Source: Oreohelix idahoensis
Lineage: Eukaryota; Mollusca; Gastropoda; Stylommatophora; Oreohelicidae
Length of the DNA stretch: 64,000 bases
NCBI GenBank assembly: GCA_024509875.1
Contig: JAMPIV010008530.1
Location: forward strand, 62,001 to 126,000
Direction: 5' to 3'
The notes under the pieces are model-generated. The model was not told the origin of the DNA and did not search any database. It saw nothing but the letters and a program-made list of their open reading frames with translations. Below are positions 52,986 through 62,905 of this stretch, piece by piece (the stretch's first letter is position 1; every line of letters starts with the position of its first letter). The translations under genes were made by a program, and so were the position numbers.

Positions 52986-54806
52986 ATGGATGATGATGAT
53001 ATAGATCCCGAGGATATGAGGCCTGTATTGGCTTATTTGTGGGAAGAAGCTAGAGATTATCAAGAATTAAAAGGCCCAGAGCTTGAGGAACATGTGATAG
53101 ACAGATTTTTGGTCAATGCATCAAGAGCCCTAAAATATTTTGCTGAGGAGAATTTTCAGTCTCATCCTCATTTAATGATGGCTAAAGAGTTAGAGGATTT
53201 GCTACTTTGGGAATTTCGCGGATTTCTGTACAACTATATTAATGTTAAACACGATCACATAAGGTGGGGAATACACAAGATGATTCAATACGGCATTTCT
53301 GATGGTCAAAAGAAGGAGTTAGAAGATGATGAGCAAATAAGAAGGAACAAACGGAGTGCCCTACAGGAAAGGGACAGTTGTGTAAAGAGTACTGCTGAAG
53401 TAAGTAAGCTACATGAAACAGTGTCCAGACTAACAAGTGATTTAGATAAATCTAATTCGGAACTTGCTAGTGTGCAAGCAAGTTTGGATTTAGCATTATT
53501 GAAGATAAAGCAATTGGAAGTCCAGATGAAAGATAAGCAAATTGAGGTAGAAAATATTACACAGGAGGTCCAACAAAATAAACAGATTTATGAGAAATTG
53601 AAAGTTGAGACCGATAAACGTGATAGGGCTTATACAGAGTCACTTCTTGATTTAATGGATGATATTGCGAATCTTGGTCTCCAACAGGAAGAAAAGAATG
53701 CGATGATTCCAGAAAAGATTGATGAGCTTAATAATAGCAATGATTATATTAAGATTCAGTCACTACAACTAGAGTTGACTCAGTTGAGAGCAAATAAAGA
53801 ACAGTTAGAAAAAGAGACATTAGTGGAGTTGACGGCTGAGAAAGAGAAGGTCGCTAAGATTGAAAATTTACTAGCAGAGGAAAGCTGCAAAGTTTTAAGA
53901 GTTGAGAGTTTAAACAAGAAATTAGATGAAGAGATCTCACATAGAGATGTGGAGATTGCACAGGCAAGAAAACGAGTAGATGGCCTGCTTGACATCGTCT
54001 TGAATAACAATATGTGGTCTTCTGTCAATGTTGACAATGATAGACAGAAAGTTGCGAAAAGTCAGCCCCATACACTTTTTGCTCATAGAGAGGTCATTCA
54101 TGGTAAAGACAGATCTTTTCGTGGTAAATATAACTTTCGAAGTTCTAATATTACTGATAGTTCCAGTAATAATTCTTGGCGTCAGACCAACAAAGATTCT
54201 TGTGTAACAACCAGTTCTGTTAATCAGGAAAAGAAAGGTGATAAATTTCAGGTCAAGACTCATAAAAGCAAATATTTCTCGACTATTGGAAATTCTCAGA
54301 AATTAACAACAGGGGTTGAGGCTATTACTACTTGTTCCAAAGATGAAACCCATATGCGGAACAAAAGAGATACTATTGTTTCTGGCAGTTATCAAACTCA
54401 GCACAGTCAGTTTGAAACAATTGGTAAATATATTCCCATAGGGGAAAAGAAAAACAGTTCTAGTAAGAGAGATAACCCCAAGATTAAACAGTACCAAGGG
54501 AGATCAGTAAATAATAATTTTCCTTCTCGTAGATACTGTAGACAATTTAACAAATCTCAAAGTTTTGATTGTAAGAATGTTGGAAAGTATGATAGAGATA
54601 ATAGCTTTTCAAATGTTGCTTTACATCACCAGAGTAATGTTCCTCAACAAAAGACTAAAGTCATTATTTGTAAACAAGGCAACGGTAATAATAAGTATTT
54701 TGATCATAGAACAAATAATAAGCGCAATTGTGCTAATTTGTTCAACATGAGCCCAGAGTCATTTATAATCGAGGTAAACAGAGTAAAAATAACAGTGGAT
54801 GCTTGA
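52986..54806 (+). CDS. Gag-like protein with coiled coil (family B)
   Basis: Open frame of 606 codons with three regions. Residues 1-110 form an acidic, Leu/Phe-rich globular domain (PEDMRPVLAYLWEEARDY, then INVKHDH) shared with family A. Residues about 125-330 have heptad patterns typical of a coiled coil (LHETVSRLTSDLDKSNSELA, then LEVQMKDKQIEVENITQEV). Residues 340-606 are basic and Asn/Ser/Lys-rich, suited to RNA binding, but without a CCHC knuckle. I do not recognise the family. As the only ORF of an LTR element, it most likely acts as Gag. Near 54745-54770 a frame change truncates it; the other frame continues about 55 residues (CSACCCEYNTLFQPTA) to a stop at 54935-54937, matching the family A C-terminus. 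Confidence 0.8.
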   Translation: MDDDDIDPEDMRPVLAYLWEEARDYQELKGPELEEHVIDRFLVNASRALKYFAEENFQSHPHLMMAKELEDLLLWEFRGFLYNYINVKHDHIRWGIHKMIQYGISDGQKKELEDDEQIRRNKRSALQERDSCVKSTAEVSKLHETVSRLTSDLDKSNSELASVQASLDLALLKIKQLEVQMKDKQIEVENITQEVQQNKQIYEKLKVETDKRDRAYTESLLDLMDDIANLGLQQEEKNAMIPEKIDELNNSNDYIKIQSLQLELTQLRANKEQLEKETLVELTAEKEKVAKIENLLAEESCKVLRVESLNKKLDEEISHRDVEIAQARKRVDGLLDIVLNNNMWSSVNVDNDRQKVAKSQPHTLFAHREVIHGKDRSFRGKYNFRSSNITDSSSNNSWRQTNKDSCVTTSSVNQEKKGDKFQVKTHKSKYFSTIGNSQKLTTGVEAITTCSKDETHMRNKRDTIVSGSYQTQHSQFETIGKYIPIGEKKNSSSKRDNPKIKQYQGRSVNNNFPSRRYCRQFNKSQSFDCKNVGKYDRDNSFSNVALHHQSNVPQQKTKVIICKQGNGNNKYFDHRTNNKRNCANLFNMSPESFIIEVNRVKITVDA

Positions 54807-54980
54807 ATAATATTGCTTGCTCTGCTTGTTGTTGTGAATATAACACTTTGTTTCAGCCTACGGCAGCGGCTACATTCAAGGTCGGTCATGTTGTCCCCAA
54901 GTATTCTGTGATATCTACATGTGATAGGCAGAGCTAGTGACATCGTGAAGAGACCGGTGCTTTACACAAGCCGGTACTGG

Positions 54981-55065
54981 GTAATTGTCAATTTGATTTC
55001 TACGTTTTTCTCTTTAAATTTCACTATTGAGTAAAATGGAAATTTTCATTTGTATTTGTTGACAG
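54981..55065 (+). other. Putative intron downstream of gag (85 bp)
   Basis: GG/GTAATT at the 5' side and a T-rich tract ending GTTGACAG/A at the 3' side. It is equivalent in place and length to the 86-bp segment in family A (14689-14774), including gaaattttcatt before the acceptor. Confidence 0.5.
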
Positions 55066-56890
55066 AAGCTACTTTGCGATAAGAGTCAAGGCTTCTGTGA
55101 CATATTGACGGTCAGATATGTAGTTCAACTTTCCGCTCGAGTGGTCAACCGAAACCTGTCAGCGTCTAACTAAAATCTGAGGTGTTGCTTACTGAAGGTC
55201 AAGCATGTGTACAAGAGAGTGGGAAATTTTGCGGCTTAATTTTTTTTTTTTTTTTTGAGATAGTAAATATTTTTGTATTCTATATTAGTACATGACATGT
55301 TGTTGTTTTGAAATAACATATAATTTTGTTATAATGATTATTTCTATGCATCTTTTGATTGCCATAATTTTTTTTAATTGTTGTTATTTTTATGTCGGTA
55401 GTTTGATGACATGTTAATACATTTTTATGCTATTTATATATTATTGTGAAACTTTGATTTTTCCAGAACTTGATTTCTTGCCAGTCAGGCATGCAGATTG
55501 TTTTCTTAGCAGATTATTTAAAAAAAAAACTTATTTTTTGTGTGTAGATATTTTTATAGAACCTTTTGCATATTTCATATTAGAAACAAAGTGTAGATTT
55601 ATTTATAATGTATATCTTATCGATTTGAGTAAGAGATAAAGTTATAGCTAAATAGCATTGTACTGAGCTGAACGTAATTGTCAGCAGAAAGAACTTAAAG
55701 GATAAATTAAATTTACATGTGTTGATTTAAAGGTTTCTTCGAGATAGGATTTTTGTTTTATATTTCACTCATTTTGTTAAAATATTGATTTCATTATTAG
55801 GTTTTAGTGGTCTTGAATTACTTAAAAATTAAATACTGTTTTTATGTAACTTATCGTAAAAAAATATGTTTGTACGGTACTTTTGGAAAAAATGAATTTT
55901 TTTTTTGGGCATTGTAATTTTTTGTGTGTGTGCCCAGCATTTGACAGTGCGATATCATTGATATGTAGTGTGATTAGTTCTTGTAAAAAGTTGTTTTTTT
56001 GTTATGATGTATTTTTTATGTTAGCGCTTGATTGTGCGTTGGTCGTATTAGTTATAGCAATGCTATTACTTGTTTGTTCGATGCCTATAATTTATTTATT
56101 TTAGTTTTGTATAACTCTTGTAACTTGGTTAAATTACTTATTAGGTTTTGTTTAGTTATAAATTATTTTTTGGTGGTGTTAGTATAGATATACTTTGATA
56201 TTTTGTATTGTGCCTTACGATTATGTTTGTATTTATTTTTGAAAAAACGTTGTCTAATCTAAACAGTTATTAGTATGTATTGTTATTGACTTTCTCTGCG
56301 TTCGTGCCTTTGCTTTCTATTTGTCTTTGGTAATTATTCTTCATTTCATTCCTTCTTTTCTGTTGTCTTTTCGGTATGGATTTCATATCTTGTTTATACT
56401 TTCGTACTTCATCTTCGTTTTACTTGATTCTACTTGTATACTTTGTCTTCTTTCAACAATTATATTTCCATTCTTTGTATTGTTGGAATGGTTATATGAC
56501 TTGATATGATATATCTACTTATGATAGTTGTATTTATTTTACATGTAATTGTCCAACTTAAATTATGAGTATATGGTATTGTTGAGTTCTTACTTTCCCT
56601 CTTTACAGATCATTCTTCTTTTGATTGATCTTGTGTTTTCTCTTTCGATCGGTTGTTGTCGGTTTGGTTTGTACTACGTATACTTGACTTAATTTTGGAA
56701 CTGATCATATTTGTATATTTAGCTAATTACTTTTTATACTTAGCTGATTATGCTGTATGCTTTAATTGCTACTTTACACTTTAATGCTGATATTTGTTGT
56801 AGATATAATTTGATTTAAAATAAGATGATTTTTGTAAGCATATGTTAGAGCTTCATTTTCTTCTAAATTTTTTGTTTTTGGGGGTTAATT
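55066..56890 (+). other. Family B 3' non-coding region
   Basis: About 1.8 kb of strongly T-rich DNA without pol. The block 56023-56101 (gcgcttgattgtgcg...gatgcctataat) is shared with family A at 15186-15262. A small hydrophobic open frame (55883-56104) overlaps it, but family A does not keep that frame open in the same way. Confidence 0.65.
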
Positions 56891-56895
56891 TTTTC

Positions 56896-56920
56896 AAAAA
56901 AATGATAGAATCATTTTTTT
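56896..56920 (+). promoter_or_regulatory. A/T hairpin upstream of the polypurine tract
   Basis: AAAAAAATGA and TCATTTTTTT form a 10-bp stem with a 5-base loop, immediately before cccggagaggg. Family A has AAAAAAATGAT/ATCATTTTTTT in the same place before LTR 4 (25013-25037) and eroded forms before LTRs 2 and 3. Confidence 0.65.
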
Positions 56921-56940
56921 TTCCCGGAGAGGGTGGTAAC

Positions 56941-58318
56941 TGTTAAGAGAGATACGATGGAAGGGGATTAATCTTTAGAATGTTTTGGACAGATTAAATT
57001 TCGAGTTGCAACGCTTGATTAAGCGGATACTTGTTTGACTTTAGGATAGAATTATCTTTTCCTATTTTTCGAGTGACAGAGTACAGATAAGCGTGTGAAC
57101 GCTGTTTAATCTCAAATGTTGAGATGTATTTATTCTGTACTGTTTTGAGTCATGTGAATAGCTCGCAGCTAGTCTGCATGTGTTATCGAGAGCGGTGTTC
57201 AAGACAGCCGAGTCTCGTGACGGGGTTTTTTGGCGGGACTAGTGTGTGATTTGGAATTTGAGTTTTGGACGTGGACCGTGTAGGTCGAGTCCCTGTGTTT
57301 GGATAGTGTATGCCTACGTAGTGCTTAGGAAAATGTCGACTTATATATTTTCGCTGTGTGTACAGCCTATTTGAGAAACTGCAGTAAAGATTTGTTTAGG
57401 CCATATGAACATTATTATAGCTGCCGTGTGATGCAGGCTTTATTGAGTAATGGAGTACTGTTTAGGCCATATGAAGATTATTATAGCTGCCGTGTGAGCA
57501 GGCTTTATTGAGTAATGGAGTACTGTTTAGGCCATATGAAGATTATTATAGCTGCCGTGTGATGCAGGCTTTATTGAGTAATGGAGTATTGTATTAGGCC
57601 ATATGAAGATTATTATAGCTGCCGGGTGAGCAGGCTTTATTGTGTAATGAAGATTTGTGTAGGCCATATGAAGATTATTATAGCTGCCGTGTGATGCAGG
57701 CTTTATTGAGTAATGGAGTATTGTTTAGGCCATATGAACATTATTATAGCTGCCGTGTGATGCAGGCTTTATTGAGTAATGGAGTACTGTTTAGGCCATA
57801 TGAAGATTATTATAGCTGCCGTGTGATGCAGGCTTTATTGAGTAATGGAGTATTGTATTAGGCCATATGAAGATTATTATAGCTGCCGGGTGAGCAGGCT
57901 TTATTGTGTAATGAAGACTTATTAGGCCATATGAAGATTATTATAGCTGCCGGGTGAGCAGGCTTTATTGTGTAATGAAGATTTGTGTAGGCCATATGAA
58001 GATTATTATAGCTGCCGGGTGAGCAGGCTTTATTGAGTAGTGTGGAGATTTATGAAGCTGTGATGAAGCGATTATAAGGCCAGGAGGTGGACAGGCCATA
58101 TTAGGTATTGATGTAGTGTGGAAATTATATTATATGATTCGATGTACCCGTGTTCGTCTACGTCTACGTGATGATGTGCTGTGAGTTAATAAACAATAAT
58201 TAAATATCACCAGTCGTTCCATACTCGATGACTCCCGTGTGTGCACCTGTTGGGTGAACGACTTTGCCAGCACACAAGCACACTCACTTTACCTATATAA
58301 CAAACACGACTATTATCA
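56941..58318 (+). repeat. Family B 3' LTR (1,378 bp)
   Basis: This is the complete LTR: TGTTAAGAGAGATACG...ACGACTATTATCA. It contains ten tandem copies of a 62-70 bp unit (57398-58035). The last 160 bp match 51775-51937 and, inverted, 51312-51479. Confidence 0.92.
57398..58035 (+). repeat. LTR minisatellite, about ten copies of a 62-70 bp unit
   Basis: Units begin aggccatatgaagattatta, continue tagctgccg(t/g)gtga and end in gtaatgga or gtaatgaa. Two unit types alternate, ending 'tgatgcaggc' or 'gagcaggc'. Only three units survive in the 5' LTR (inverted, about 51597-51770). Confidence 0.9.
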
Positions 58319-58323
58319 CCAAG

Positions 58324-58829
58324 CGACTTACATGATAAACGTATTACCGCTGACCTGTGTAATCGACCTGGTATTGTTACAGTTCACCTGGTGAAACGTA
58401 AACAAGTCTGGGTGCAGTCACAGCAAAAAGAACGTAAGGGCAATAAATATGCATATTAATAATACGAGGAGTGAGAAAAATGAAAAAATGACGTGATACT
58501 GCTGGAGGGGACGAGAGTTATAAAAAGTGCAAGACTGATTTCATCACAATGACGGCTGTGATAATTTTATGGGATATAACTTACATTTTAAATGATTATC
58601 ACTTGCAGTATTTCTAATACATATGAAGAACAGCACGAGACTTTATTAGTTTGTTTTATATCGCACTATTTCAAATGTTAAACTAATTAGTATATGTCAT
58701 TTGTCTTTTTAAAACCATATCGCGTTTAATATATTAATATATTTTTTGTAAGGTTTTTTTTGGTGTTTGTAAGATTTTTACAGGTCCGGCGTACAGTTTC
58801 TAGTCTCAGGAGGTTAACAGGCATGCAAG
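58324..58829. other. Unassigned non-coding DNA
   Basis: No gene or bounded element is recognisable between family B and R1. Confidence 0.45.
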
Positions 58830-59193
58830 AGTCTTCCTTCTTCTTCTTCCTCGTTCGTCCTGAAAATTACGTTGGTTGCGTTGTGTCGCCGTTTACAGCG
58901 AAGATGCGATATTTGCGCCTTTTGGTCCTACACATTCGACTTCCGCACGGCATTTTTTGGGACCGGGTTTGCCTTCCCTCTTCGATCCCTATTCTCTCAG
59001 CCAGTCTGCAGTGATGCAGCCTGTTTCCAGGACCAGCCCTTCCAATTGCTTATTCATTGTCCATGTTTCTACACCATACACTTCATTCATAACCCTCCAC
59101 TCCCAAAAGAGCATAGGCCTTCAACAAACACATGCTAAGTCCTCCTGTCACGTGCAATCATCTCAAGTTCTTTCCATGTTCTCCTCACCATTT

Positions 59194-59979
59194 TCACCTC
59201 TGTTTCCAGCTCTCTTCTCCATGTGCTTCTTGGTCTACCTCTGCCTCCCTTGCCTGGGTATTCCAGAACAAGGACTGCCTTGTAATGCTATCAATAGGTT
59301 TCTTCAGTGTGTGTCCTATCCATCGCCATCGTCTTCTTCTCATCTCTTGTTCCACTGGCACTTGTCTAGTTCTTGTCATCAGTTCCAAGTTGGTAACCTC
59401 CTCATACCATTTTAATCCCTCTATTCTACGCAAGCACCCATTTATGAAAGTCTGTAGCATTTTGGTAGTTGTCTTTGTTGTTCTCCATGTCTCCGAGCCA
59501 TACAATAGAACTGACTTCACATTTGAGTTGAAGATTCTTATTTTCGTGTTGGATCCGATTTCTCTTGATCTCCATATATTTCCCAATGCAATGAAAGCTC
59601 CTCTTGCTTTTTGTATTCTTATTTTGATATCGCTGTCTGTCCCTCCAACTTTGTCTATATTACTGCCAAGATATATGTACGATTCTACATCTTGTATTGG
59701 CGTTTCTTCAAGTTCAACCCTGTTATCATTACCTGCATTTATTCTCGTTATTTTTGTCTTTTCCCTGTGTATTTTCAGACCTAATTGTTGTGACCACTCA
59801 TCGAGTGTTTTCAATTTGTCCTGCATCTGATTACGGTTATGGAACAGAAGAGCCAAGTCATCAGCAAAATCCAAATCATCCAACTGCTTAGTCAGAGTCC
59901 ACTGGATTCCATTTCTGTTGTGTGTTGTCGAAGATCTCATAACCCAATCTATTACCAGCAAGAAAAGAAATGGAGACAA
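59194..59979 (-). pseudogene. R1 reverse transcriptase, C-terminal part
   Basis: It continues the polymerase after a TGA at about 59983-59985 (a Gly codon in R2). It contains LDFADDLALLFHNRNQM (motif C), YGSETWRTTKTTT and GHTLKKPIDSITRQSLFWN. Near 59265 the frame is lost compared with R2. The intended C-terminus lies in another frame down to about 59097. Catalytic aspartates are present. Confidence 0.88.
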
Positions 59980-59985
59980 GAGGCA

Positions 59986-60411
59986 TCATTGTCGCACTCC
60001 TATTCTTATCCCAAACGGTTCTGTAAGCTGTCCTTCGTGAAGAACTCTGCATGTCATGTCTTCATATGTTTTCTTTATTAAATTAATGATCTTCATGGGA
60101 ACTCCATAATGCCTCATCAATTTCCAAAGTGATTCTCTGTCTACACTGGCAAATGCCTTTTCGTAGTCCACAAATCCGATGAATAGTGGTGAATTCCATT
60201 CCAGACTTTGTTCAACTATTATTCTCAAAGTGGCTATCTGGTCTGTACATGATCTGTTTTGTCGAAAACCTGCTTGTTCATCTCTCAGTTTCTTGTCTAT
60301 GGACTCTTTTAATCTCTCAAGGATAATCCTGTTTAATACTTTTCCCGGCACTGATAGTAACATTATTCCTCTATAATTTGTGCACTCTTGTAAATTTCCC
60401 TTCTTAGGCAA
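59986..60411 (-). pseudogene. R1 reverse transcriptase, N-terminal part
   Basis: It holds KGNLQECTNYRGIMLLS, DEQAGFRQNRSCTDQIATLR and FVDYEKAFASVDRESLW (motif A). It is the same as R2 40694-41100 apart from a few residues. The frame joins the linker only after a frame change near 60490. Confidence 0.88.
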
Positions 60412-60692
60412 CTTAACCAGATATCCTTCCTTCCATTCTGCTGGTATCTCTTCCTTTTCCCAGACTTTACCAAGTAATTTATATATTATCTCTGCAGCGT
60501 GTCGATATCTGCTTTGATGGCCTCTGCTGGAATGCCATCAGGTCCAGACGCTTTTCCATCTCTTAGAAGCTTTATGGCTTTCTTTATTTCTTCCTTCGTT
60601 GGTCTTTCACCGTTAATTTGTAGCTCTTCTTCTGCTGGCTGCATGTTCGAGGGGTTTTGTGGACCTGGTCTATTGAGAAGGTCCCCAAAATA

Positions 60693-61619
60693 TTATGTCC
60701 ACCTCTTCATTTGCTCTTGTATATTGCTGAGCAGTTTCCCATTCTTGTCTTTTATGAGGCAACTTGTTTGCTTGTATTTCCCTGTTAGCTTCTTTGTGCT
60801 GCTATATAGTTCTCTCATATTTCCTTTGGCTGCAGCATCTTCTGCTTCTCTTGCCAACTCCTCAGTATACTTCCTCTTGTCTCTTTTGATACTTCTTTTT
60901 ACTTCTTTGTTTGCTTCTGTGTACACTTCTTGAGACTTGGCTTTGGAACTTCTGGTTTTGCTTGTGTTTAAATCTGCTTTCTTGTTTTTTCTGTCTTTTA
61001 TCTTATTGATGGTTTCTGTTGTTATCCATGCTTTTTGTTGTCTTTCCCTTTTCCCCAATATTTCTTCACATGTCTCCTTCCATACAGTTTTGACCTGCTG
61101 CCAATAGTCTTCTGTATTCTCTACATCTTCCAGCTGTTGGAGCACTTGGAATTTGTTGGATACTGTGACCGCAAATTTGTCTCTTGTTTCTTGATTTCTT
61201 AGCTGTCCTACATTAAACTGTTGTCTATAATTTTGCATTGTTGCGTATCTCTTGAGTTTTATTTTTACTTTGGCTATCAGAAGGTGGTGATCTGATGCCA
61301 CATCTGCTCCTCTATATACCTTTACATCCTGCAATGATGATCTAAACTTCTTGTTTATGCATATATGATCAATCTGATTTTCTGTTCTATGGTCTGGTGA
61401 TATCCATGTTGCCTTGTGTATTCTCTTATGCGGAAACATGCTTCCTCCTATAGCCAGTTGATTTAAAGCACAGAAGTTTGCGAATAGTTCCCCATTTTCA
61501 TTCATTATTCCTAGCCCATGTTTTCCCAAGACTTCTTCAAATCCGGTGTTGACTGTACCTATCTTTGCATTTATGTCACCCATCAAAATTGTGATGTCTC
61601 TTCGTTTTACTTTATCCAT
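60693..61619 (-). pseudogene. R1 endonuclease C-terminal half and linker
   Basis: It begins at the R4 insertion with DITILMGDINAKIG, an endonuclease motif of the apurinic/apyrimidinic type. It continues to IDHICINKKFRSSLQDV and VASDHHLLIAKVKIKL, the final His motif. A Lys-rich linker follows. It ends at TAA after MKRWT, beyond which the same frame continues (YFGDLLNRPGP). The endonuclease nicks target DNA to prime reverse transcription. Confidence 0.88.
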
Positions 61620-61629
61620 AATTTCCTGT

Positions 61630-62214
61630 CTTCTTCTTTGATTCTTAGCCGCCGACCATCAAAGCAGTCAGTGGCCATCACGCCTAGTGGCGTCTTGTAG
61701 GGCAACAACAAATTGATTCCAATTTGTTCGGTCGGCGGCCATCCTTCGTACAGTGCCCCAACTCTGGTTCATTCTTTGCATCTCAGCCTCCACAGTCCTC
61801 CGCCAGGTTGTTTTTTGGTCGGCCTCTCTTTCGTTTTCCTTCAGGGGTCCAAAGCATAGCTGTTCTTGTGATGGCATCGGGGTCTCTTCTGAGGACATGG
61901 CCAACCCAGCTCCAGCGTCTGCCAGCTATGATGGTGTGCATGTCCTCTTGCTTGCTACGAGTAAGCAGATCTTGGTTAGTGATGGTATTCGGCCAAAAGA
62001 TTCGGTGAATTTTTCTTAGGCATGTTGTGTGAAAAGAGGACAATTTCGACATTTCCTTCTCTGTAACTCTCCAGCATTCTGCACCATAGAGAAGCACAGA
62101 AAGCACACAGCTTTGATATAATCTTAATTTTGTGCTTGTGCTGTATTGAGAGGACTTTCAGATGTTGTTTAGGCTAAAAAAGGCTGTTCTTGCCTTATTC
62201 ATTCTGATGTTGAT
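61630..62214 (-). mobile_element. 5'-truncated RTE-like R4 copy inside R1
   Basis: A 585-bp insertion is flanked by the 12-bp duplication ataatttcctgt (61618-61629 and 62215-62226). It encodes only the C-terminal part of another RTE-like protein (LYGAECWRVTEKEMSKL, GHVLRRDPDAITRTAMLW, GKRKRGRPK) with a frame break, and ends with an AAG-rich tail. A shorter copy is at 26403-26635. Confidence 0.92.
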
Positions 62215-62753
62215 ATAATTTCCTGTAGTCTAGTATAAAATGCTTCTTTCACAGACTCTTCTTTGTCATTAGTTGGTGCATAACGTTGGATGACATTTAC
62301 ATGAATTTTCTTTTTAGCTGTTTTGAAAGTAACTGTTATTATTCTGGGTCCAACAGCTTCCCATTCAATGAGTACTTTCTGTGCTTCTTTAGATAACATA
62401 AGAGCTACCCCTTCACTGTGGTGTAAACTTTCGTCTTCATGTCCTGAGGACAGCACCAATTCACATGTGATGAGTTTCTTCCCGTCTACCCCCTTCCACT
62501 TTGTTTCACACATTCCCAGAACCTCGATTTTGTATTCCCTCATTTCTGCTGCTACTTGCGCCACTTTCCCTTGTTCGTATAATGTCCGAACATTCCAGGT
62601 GCCAAATCTGGAAGTTCTCCTAGAAGAAAGAAGGTTAGTCAGCAACACAGACTCCTTTCGGCTTTCTCTGTGTTGCATCATACGCCTCCCTGCGAGAGGA
62701 CCTTCCCCTGTCTTGGATGGCTGTGTTTTATTTTCTTTATTTGACTTGTCCAT
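62215..62753 (-). pseudogene. R1 endonuclease N-terminal half
   Basis: It starts MDKSNKENKTQPSKTGEGPL. The endonuclease begins near residue 50 with FGTWNVRTLYEQGKVAQVA and continues with EVLGMCETKWKG (catalytic Glu) and VNVIQRYAPTND. The reading is cut by R4 after YTRLQEI and resumes at 61618 in the other piece. The last few codons of the apparent frame belong to R4. Confidence 0.9.
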
Positions 62754-62905
62754 ATTTGTTGAAGTTTTTGTGGTTTAAATTTTTTCACAGGATGGGGTAA
62801 CCAGCCCCATGCCCAACCCTCCTTAGTCGCTTTCTACGACCTGCTTGGCAGGGAACAGTGTTACTATTCTTTGCTCCCCTTTCGGGCCCCGGTAACACAC
62901 GGGTG
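62754..62905 (-). other. R1 5' untranslated region
   Basis: On the minus strand it includes ccggggcccgaaaggggagc and ggttgggcatggggctggtt, GC-rich text unlike the surrounding DNA and probably holding the internal promoter of the element. The exact 5' end is uncertain. Confidence 0.6.

Larger units (their letters stand above)
51173..58318 (+). mobile_element. Complete gag-only LTR retrotransposon, family B
   Basis: A 7.1-kb element is flanked by the 5-bp duplication CCAAG (51168-51172 and 58319-58323). Both LTRs start TGTTA(A/C)GAGAGAT and end ACGACTATTATCA. Order: 5' LTR, PBS, leader of about 1 kb, one long Gag-like ORF, an 85-bp intron-like segment, about 1.9 kb of T-rich non-coding DNA, hairpin, polypurine tract (cccggagagggtggtaac), 3' LTR. 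No protease, reverse transcriptase, RNase H or integrase is present. The architecture is shared with family A. The 5' LTR is rearranged (765 bp against 1,378 bp). Confidence 0.9.
58830..62905 (-). mobile_element. RTE-like non-LTR retrotransposon R1, nearly full length
   Basis: Minus-strand element: 5' UTR (62754-62905), endonuclease, linker, reverse transcriptase, C-terminal domain, 3' UTR, and an (AAG)n tail near 58830-58850. Without the nested R4 insertion (585 bp) it is about 3.5 kb. The order endonuclease-reverse transcriptase and the C-terminal 'GKR.RGRPR.TWRR' block are those of RTE-like elements, often annotated as craniofacial development protein 2-like genes. Several stops and frame changes inactivate it. 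I did not find convincing TSDs. Confidence 0.88.

Noticed and set aside
52986..54806. A host coiled-coil gene
   Set aside because: It lies between matched LTRs with a TSD and is homologous to the only ORF in the family A array, so it belongs to the element.
55883..56104. A small hydrophobic protein in the family B 3' region
   Set aside because: Its composition reflects T-rich DNA, and family A does not preserve an equivalent open frame with a start. The shared block is better treated as non-coding.
57398..58035. Regularly spaced repeats resembling a CRISPR array
   Set aside because: The units are contiguous, variable in length, have no unique spacers and lie in an LTR of an animal retrotransposon.
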